Below, in pieces: positions 57,061 through 64,000 of a stretch of DNA of 64,000 nucleotides. How positions within the stretch are numbered: position 1 is the first letter of the stretch; each line of letters opens with the position of its first letter. The stretch covers positions 11,609,422 to 11,673,421 of the forward strand of contig CM072158.1 of assembly GCA_036850595.1 (NCBI GenBank), read 5' to 3'. This stretch comes from Rhyacichthys aspro (taxonomy: Eukaryota > Chordata > Actinopteri > Gobiiformes > Rhyacichthyidae). Position numbers and translations under genes: made by a program. The notes below the pieces were generated by a model. The model was not told the origin of the DNA and ran no database searches. It saw nothing but the letters and a program-made list of their open reading frames with translations.

Positions 57061-60000
57061 ATGTTGGCTATGGACCAAGGAGTGGTGGAGGAATGGCTGT
57101 CAGAATATAAGGTACTAGTTTGTGTGATAAAGCTACTTCCACATGCCTTGCAATTAAAAGTGATTCTTGAGGTTTTTTTTTTACTTGTGTCGTAGTTAAT
57201 ATAGCTCTACAAACTCGTCCGTTATGCTTTACCTGTTTGTATTTTAACCTTTTATAGACGCTCCCTGACAGTGCTGTGTCCACCTACGCTGCCTCGCTAA
57301 AAGACAAAGGTGCCCTGGTCCCTGCACTGTACAAAGTCATCCGTGAGAATTACAGTGATGTATGGATACACATTTATGTTTTTATGCCTATATCATAGAT
57401 AAAAAGAGCATTTCATTCTGGACAGTTGGATTTGTCTTGTTTACAATTAAACCATTTAACTTTAATATTTTAGTGCCAACCAATGAGGATTAATGTGTGT
57501 ATGAATTTTTTAAATTGTGTGTATGAATGTTTTTGTCCATTCCAGTTGCTGGAGCCAGTGTGTCACCAGTTGTTTGAGTTTTACCGAAGCGGTGAGCCAC
57601 AGCTGCAGCGTTTCACCCTCCAGTTCCTGCCCGAGCTCCTGTGGAGCCTCCTGTCTGTCAGCGCAGCCAGGGACCCCCACACCTCTGGCTGCATAGAGGC
57701 CCTGCTGCTGGGCATTTACAACCTGGTAGGGGAGCGGATAATGAGGGTGATGCTTTTACAACAAAGCTGTGCTTATCAATTTGTGATACGCATCCACACT
57801 AAAGTATTTTTAAATACATGAATGACTGAAGGGGAACCATGTCCAGGCTTGCATTTTAGGAATAATGTTGCTACATTTTAATAAAGACCTAACATTTTCA
57901 GAAATTAACTGGTCTTTGGTTTTAGTGTGATTGTTGGAGTAGAATGGGTTCAATGTAAAATGCGGCTGAAGTTTTTTTTTTTTAACAATGAAAATATATT
58001 AACGTATAGTTCTAGTCTGGTAATAAGATGTCATTCTTAGCAAGTAATTGGCAAACTCCAGAAGTAGACTTAGCCCTCAACTATTTTTTGGATTCACATT
58101 TACATGCCCTTTAAGATTCTTCTAGTACTTAGTGCCTTGTCAGTATAGTATGACAGAGAGACCGGAAATATCAATGAAGTAGAGGAACTGAAATGCTGTG
58201 ACTTTGCAAGAATGAGGAGACTCCACATTGCTACTTTCAATTTTTCCTCTCTCAAAAGCCTATCAGCAGTGTGCAGTGTTCCCCTAGCTTCCTTTGTGTG
58301 AAAGACTAGGTCAGCTATTTGACATTACCAGGCACATATAGTACAACAAACCCCAGAGTTTATATGTCACACAGAGACAATGGGTAAACCAAGACCATGA
58401 AGTCCCCCATACTCAAGCCCAAAGAAGACAAGCCAACTTAAAAGATAAAATACACTCTTCAGAGATTTAGGACTCAGAAAAGATCTTTTCTCTCACAGTA
58501 ACATGGTTTCTTCTTTTACAGGAAATAGTCGACAAAGATGGACAAAGTAAAGTGTTATCTTTTACTGTCCCTTCTCTCTCCAAACCATCAGTGTATCACG
58601 AGGTGAATCAGTGTTGCACACTCGCATAAAGTCATATTTTAGTTCATGATGAAATTACCTTAACTTGTTCCCTTTTCCAGCCTTCCGCAATTGGCTCCAT
58701 GGCCCTCACAGAAGGTGCTTTGGCCAATCATGGGCTGTCCAGGGTAGTGTATAGTGGCCCACACCTGCAGAGAGAAACCTTTACCGCACAGAACAGGTAA
58801 GAGGCTTTATGAGAGCTTTTGTTTACTCTGTTGTGACTCGTTAACGTGTAATGCTTCCTCTTAAAATGGGCTTTCGTGTTGCTGACTGCCAGGTATCATG
58901 GCACATTTGGAGAAAGCACCAGCCAACAACCAAAATAGAAATGGAGGAGGATTTGCAGTGTATCAAGGGCTTAGAAACACAAAGTAGCTTTCATTGGCAA
59001 TTGAGATGCACTTCTATATATGGTTTCTAATATAAAATAGCCTTATTGCAAACCTGTATGGCTATATTTTTTTTAAACTGTTACACACCAGCAATATAGT
59101 CCTTTTGCATTAAAACTTTTTCTTGTTGAGTTTCTTGAACATTATTATGTTTTTCACTTTTTGAGTTGTTGACTAAAATTGTCAAACATAAGTTAATAAT
59201 TTGATAATAATCATACGTATGTTTGTGCCATTGAGATTTGAGGTGCTGACCTTCCTGCTGTTATGCTACAATGCCGCATTGAGCTACATGACATCCACCT
59301 CCCTCCAGTCTCTGTGTCAGCTCAGTTCCAGGTAAATCACAGGCCACAACAGTCAGTGCAGTTCAACACTTTGTCTTGAGGAAATGAGCTCTATGCACAC
59401 ACATCCATAGGCTCACAGACACAGACTCATACTCTCCATCTCTTCCAAGCACTTGTTTATCTGATCCTATTATAGAGTTTGAAGCCACATAAAGCCAAGA
59501 TACTGCTTTTACCAAGGAGCTGCAACTTTACCACATCCTGGTCAATGATTTTGCTAATGGGCTCATCAGAATTAAGTATCTGGTTTGTGTGTGTTTATAC
59601 CAGAAATGATTAGCTTTTGACTTGGCTGCCTAACAATGCACCACAGGGAAGGAAATTAGATCACTGTAAATGCATGTGGTTTGTTTTTTCCTGATTGAAG
59701 GTTGTCTGTTTTAGTAATGCAAGCCCCTTTTATTGTCTTTATTGCTTATTCCACCAGGGTGTGTATATGTGGTTACCCTCGGCAACAGATGCGGCGCTAT
59801 AAAGGCATTAACACACGGCTGACTGTTACGTCAGACTTCCTGGTTCAGCTCATCACTGGGATCCACTATGCTTTGTAAGTGTCCACAAAACATAGCCTCA
59901 TTGTCCACACAGCTGCAACTTTATTTGAGACTTTTCCACTGGAGATGTTGAGTTGGATGTAAAAATGAATCCCTTTTCACATCTTAGACTCATGCTGTTG

Positions 60001-63000
60001 GTGTGCGTGTCTGTGTAGGTGTAATGGTGAAGCGGAGCTGGGATCCAAAGCACTGGATGACGTTCTGTACCGAGCCCAGCTAGAGTTGTTCCCTGAAGCT
60101 CTTTTGGTGGGTGCAATAATATTTTCAGGTCTTTGTCATCTTTCTTACTCTGTACTTTTAGACCTGTGGCTTGTTTGGAAGAGAGAGAGAGAGCATGTGA
60201 TTTCGATGCATGGTTTTCGAATCATGCTCAGGGCACTATGCCGTATTGTTGGTCTGTTTGTGTCAGGGACGGCAGAATGTAATCCCACTAGATTATTTAC
60301 ATGCTTTCCGCTCTGCTCTGCTAAGCTGTAATCCTTGAGGCCTTGGGAGTAGAGGATTGAACCTAAGCTCAGAGTATTACTACACAAGTCGAGGTCCTCT
60401 ACAAAAAAATATAAATATACCTTTTGGATTTTCATTCATACAGTTGAAATATAATGAAGGATTAAATGTTTTTTGAAATAAACAACTGTGTGGAGAAATA
60501 GCAGGACTGTCACAAACTACAGTGTTCAAATGTAACTATTGTTTGTGTTTTCTTGTACTGGCAGCATGCACCAGGTATTTGCTAGATCAAACTAAGTTAT
60601 TACGTGTCAGTCATGAGACCAACACGGACAAAGAACAAATTGTTTTGAGCTTATGATGCATTATACTGCTAACTTTTACATGTGCATTCGTAAGAGGTTT
60701 TACAATTAGTTGCAAAAGGGAGTAAAATAATAAGGCTTTTGTTATTTAGACTGTTGTGTACCATTCAGTAACAGTTTATTGTGATCTTGTGTTTGTGTAT
60801 CTTCCCATGCACTTTCACGTCAGTCTATTGTTACCACGATTGCTTGGTGATGGCACCTGATGGATTGTAACGGTGGAGCGCTAATTAACCGCTGCTGATT
60901 GTTTCGCCTTCAGGTGGGTAATGCCATCAAGTCGCTACTGCACGGAGCAGCTCTAAAAAACAACGTGAAAGACGGTGGGAGGAGTATCCAGGTGGAGATC
61001 ACACCTACTGCTTCCAGGATATCCCGCAATGCTGTCACATCTCTCTCCATCAGGGGCCACCGGTGGAAAAGACATGGTGAGACACGTCACAGGCACCGAA
61101 ATAAAGAGCTTCGAGATGGAGAATATGTTTTGGTTGAGGAACAAGCAATACCAAATGACTTCAAATATATTGGTGGAGTGATATTAATGACAAAGGAGGG
61201 AGCCGAAGGTTTATTTTCTTCTTACAACTCATGCGCCATACCATTTCATTGTATGTTAAAAGTCATCCCAAAGTTCCCAGTCTTAAGATTGCCACCCTGT
61301 GTTAGCTAGTGTCCACATTCATTTGATAGGAGTCACTGCTTTATCGTTCAAGCTTTTTGTAATGGTAATAAAAAGTAACAACATTTTGAAAAAAAGAGCA
61401 GTTTACTATTCTCATTGAACTGATAAGGCATCTAACTATGATAGCCTTGTGCCGTATAAGGAGCAGGTTTCATCACATTCCTACACCTTATCCTTCTCAA
61501 TATGAAAGGTGTCAGAGAGATGGAGAGAAAGTGCCTCAAAAAGTGACCCATTATTAAATTAATTTTGTATATTGTTCATTTCAATATCCTCTCCCTAAAG
61601 CATGCCATTTGAATATGGTTTTATTCTGATTACTATGATTTTTGTCCTTTTATTTTTTTCTGCCATTACATTCACCATCTCTGTGTGTGTTCTGTTAATG
61701 TGGTCGTGTATGCCTGTGCTCACGGCCACCTTCTTGGTGCATGCATGACTTATTTGTCTGTGTTTTTGTTTGTGAACATAAATCTCTGTATTATTTCACA
61801 CCCCCCATGCTCATCAACCAGAGTCCCAAGAAATGAGTGTAGACAGTGAGGCTTCGCTGGGGGGTGTGGCCATTCCTGAGATCAATGTGACAGGCGTGAG
61901 CTGCGAACGAATGCCCAACGGAGACTCCCTGCGGCCACGTCCTGACGGCGAAGCGCTGTGTGGCGCCTCTGAGGTCAGCATGGACCCCCGAGGTCATGAT
62001 TTGGGCATGCGGAGTCAGGAAGTAAGGAGGCAGAAGTCTGTGAGGCGAATGGTGGAGAATGAGGGCTCTGGGTCGGCCTCCACAGGGAGAAGCCAGTACT
62101 AAGGTCCTGCCCCTCCTTCCCCCTGCAACAATCCCGGGGTAACCTAGGTAACCATGTGTGGGGCGTGGTCTGAAAACCTGCATGATGATGATTTTACCTT
62201 TTGTGCTGGGCTCCACCACCCTGTTTTGTTCAATCACACTATTTCTTTCATCTGTCATACATCATACCATTCTCTTTTCTTTGTGGCTAGTATCTCTCAC
62301 AACTCTCCTGCTGAAATAACCAATTGTTCAATGCCAAAACAATAACCTGGTTTCAATGATTTTCTAAACAGTTGTGCTTTGCTTAATTGCATGATCAATC
62401 TTATTCTGTTATTCTGCTTATTAGGCCATTATTTAAGGATCAAGAAAGTAATTGGTTCAAAATAGTGTGACAGTGTACAGTAAATATAAATATAAACAGG
62501 ACGTCTTTTTGATAGGGCTCTGTTCTAGGGATCAGCAGGCTTTTGGGTTTCCACAGCACACCTTGGTATGCCTTGACACATTACTACTGGGTTGTGCCTT
62601 GACACAGATTACTTCCTTCTGATTAATATCTAGAGAGGCTAAGGAAAGATACGCAGGTCTTATTTTTAAACCTCATTCAAATCACATGACTCAGGGCCTG
62701 GTTGAAACAGGTTTAACTTGACCACCCTATATTTAAACAGGACCTGTCTATCTGTCTCTTTGCCCACTGTTTACTGGTGTTTTGTTACAGTCTTAGTATC
62801 ACATCCAAAGTGTGCCTTTGGTCACGGATGTGGGCAGGATCCCTGTTTACACATTTGTGGGTGTATATTTTAAAGAAGGTACGGTGTATGTTTTGTGTCT
62901 CAGGTTAGATTTGAGGTATTGATTCGTACCTCTGAATCCTCTAAATGCATTGTGACTTTGCCTTCCTACTCTTCCTACCTCGTGGTTTTTCCTAGGCTTT

Positions 63001-63843
63001 GCTGTCCTCTCCTGCTTTGAAATATGTACCCTTTGCCAATACTGCAATCTCTCAGCAAAGCTTGCTAACCTAACCTGTGTGCTGAGCAGAATTTCAAATT
63101 TGATTTGTCTTTTGGCTGGTAGCTAACATTACAATGTGAAGGCGCCACCTGCTGGAACATGGTGATTATGCTCCTCTGTCATGCAGCCCTGAACAAATGC
63201 AATTCTTTACACATAAATCCGAATTTGACTGGGCTAAATGACAGATGAGATTTCAGTTTTACTCTTACCAGCACCTGACTGATTTCAATGTTTGTTTTTT
63301 TTCTGGCTCATAGACGCAGTGGATTTGGGTTCCCCGGACGAGCTGATGGATATTTCAGAGGTTGACGAAGGGGTGTGGCCAGGAGGAGTGGGTCCTGAAA
63401 TAACTCCACCCACCATCACTATAAGCAACAGTGTGACCACCTTGAATCTTGGGGCTAAGGCTATGAAGAAATGTCGCCTTGGCGGTCGCACCAGCAAAGA
63501 CAAAGAGAAGGACAAGGAGAAGGAAACGCCCACCCTAACAGCAAACCGGGCTGCCAGTGAGAACTCAGAGCTGTCTGTCAAGAGACTGACACTCACATCT
63601 AGCCAGTCGGTACCGAAGGCAGGAGCTCTCACCAGTCTGACACGCACAGCCAGTGCTGTCTTCTCCCGCTCGTTTGAGCAGGTGGCCAGTGGCATTGCTC
63701 CTCCAACCAGCAACCATACGGCCTCTGAAGCGGGCCGCTATTCGTGCAGCCTGCAGGAGGAGGGGCTAGGCTACTTGAGTCCTGGACCGAACCATACTCA
63801 GCGTTCACCCAGCATCAGTGTGCATCTTGGTTCTGACCTTTAA
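57061..63843 (+). CDS. hycc1: Hyccin (PI4KA complex regulator)
   Basis: Ten coding exons: 57061-57111 (exon begins 57030), 57258-57359, 57546-57725, 58522-58602, 58681-58796, 59236-59331, 59758-59874, 60019-60106, 60914-61076, 63314-63843. They join in frame to 507 residues (human HYCC1/FAM126A 521). The Hyccin helical domain runs from MDQGVVEEWLSEYK through LLEPVCHQLFEFYRSGEPQL, VLSFTVPSLSKPSVYHE and EVLTFLLLCYNAALSYMTS to TPTASRISRNAVTSLSIRGH (about residue 310). A Ser-rich disordered tail follows, with MDISEVDEG and SFEQVASGI matching FAM126A. Hyccin binds TTC7 and, with EFR3, recruits and stabilises PI4KA at the plasma membrane; human loss causes hypomyelination with cataract. ATG at 57061 and the in-frame ATG at 57070 are both possible starts. 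The exon 7 acceptor (CATTGAG|ATT) has a weak pyrimidine tract. The 3' UTR runs past the window end. Confidence 0.96.
61822..62102 (+). CDS. hycc1: hycc1 alternative exon (cassette or alternative C-terminus)
   Basis: A good acceptor (CATCAACCAG) precedes 61822. Its phase fits the phase-1 end of the exon at 61076, exactly as the constitutive last exon (63314) does. Read through, it gives 93 residues, from SQEMSVDSEASLGGVAIPEI to STGRSQY and a TAA at 62100, making a 424-residue protein. Alternatively, a donor at 61992 (CGAG|GTCATG) would make it a 171-bp in-frame cassette joining 63314, giving 564 residues. The stronger-looking donor at about 62021 (GAA|GTAAGG) would shift frame. No canonical AATAAA follows before 63313, which weakens the terminal-exon reading. 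Codon-like GC-rich composition supports a real exon. Confidence 0.5.
62103..63313 (+). other. hycc1 3' intron
   Basis: Intronic, no further exon recognised. Short minus-strand frames are chance. Confidence 0.5.
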
Positions 63844-64000
63844 AAATCGTTACTATCCAAAACACGCCTCTCAACGTGTGACCCTGTACCTGTGATCTGG
63901 ATTTTCAAGCCATGCCAACTGCATCAGACCACAAAACTGAACACTCCTGCTAGTTTTGTCACTCCATTTTATGTGTCTTCACTTTGACCCGGAGCTTTCT
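63844..64000 (+). other. hycc1 3' UTR (partial)
   Basis: Follows the TAA at 63841-63843. No poly(A) signal before the window ends. Confidence 0.7.

Noticed and set aside
63285..63713. 142-codon minus-strand frame
   Set aside because: Exact antisense shadow of the last hycc1 exon.

Overview
The window is vertebrate nuclear DNA, almost certainly from a ray-finned (teleost) fish. Every recognisable gene is a multi-exon vertebrate gene with GT-AG introns, most introns are short (70-150 bp inside the compact genes), CA/TG microsatellites are present, and the proteins are clear but divergent orthologues of human ones. I built the gene models by eye from splice sites, reading frame and remembered vertebrate protein families. 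All complete models keep frame from start to stop.

Layout: (1) 1-4.8 kb, last seven exons of mrpl3 (+). (2) 4.8-14 kb, a gene-poor stretch holding a tandemly duplicated ~1.3 kb non-coding unit. Its second copy is split by ~3.3 kb, and a 253-bp core has only one difference between copies. (3) 14.1-15.0 kb, unrecognised coding-like exon(s) (-). (4) 16.1-25.5 kb, cspg5 (neuroglycan C, -), with a CpG-rich promoter and a long TG microsatellite. (5) 27.7-30.1 kb, a small unrecognised gene (+) that looks able to make two different hydrophobic micropeptides from one leader exon. (6) 30.3-36.7 kb, a compact 28-exon smarcc1-type gene (-). (7) 37.3-40.5 kb, aste1 (+), head-to-head with smarcc1. (8) 40.8-43.9 kb, klhl7 copy A (-). 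(9) 44.4-45.7 kb, an unrecognised gene (+), head-to-head with klhl7 A; its product has a cysteine cluster and an acidic di-leucine motif. (10) 46.3-50.5 kb, klhl7 copy B (-), a divergent but intact tandem paralogue. (11) ~51.7 to beyond 64 kb, hycc1/fam126a (+), head-to-head with klhl7 B, with an alternative exon near the 3' end.

The genes are unrelated in function: mitochondrial translation, a neural proteoglycan, BAF chromatin remodelling, a FEN1-like nuclease-fold protein, CUL3 adaptors, and the PI4KA plasma-membrane complex. From memory, the human counterparts lie on 3q22 (MRPL3, ASTE1), 3p21 (CSPG5, SMARCC1) and 7p15 (KLHL7, HYCC1), so the block is a fish-specific linkage. Most novel-looking items: the micropeptide gene at 27.8-30.0 kb, the duplicated non-coding core, the possible lysosomal protein at 44.4 kb, two long hairpins, and a smarcc1 paralogue lacking a segment that human SMARCC1 and SMARCC2 share.
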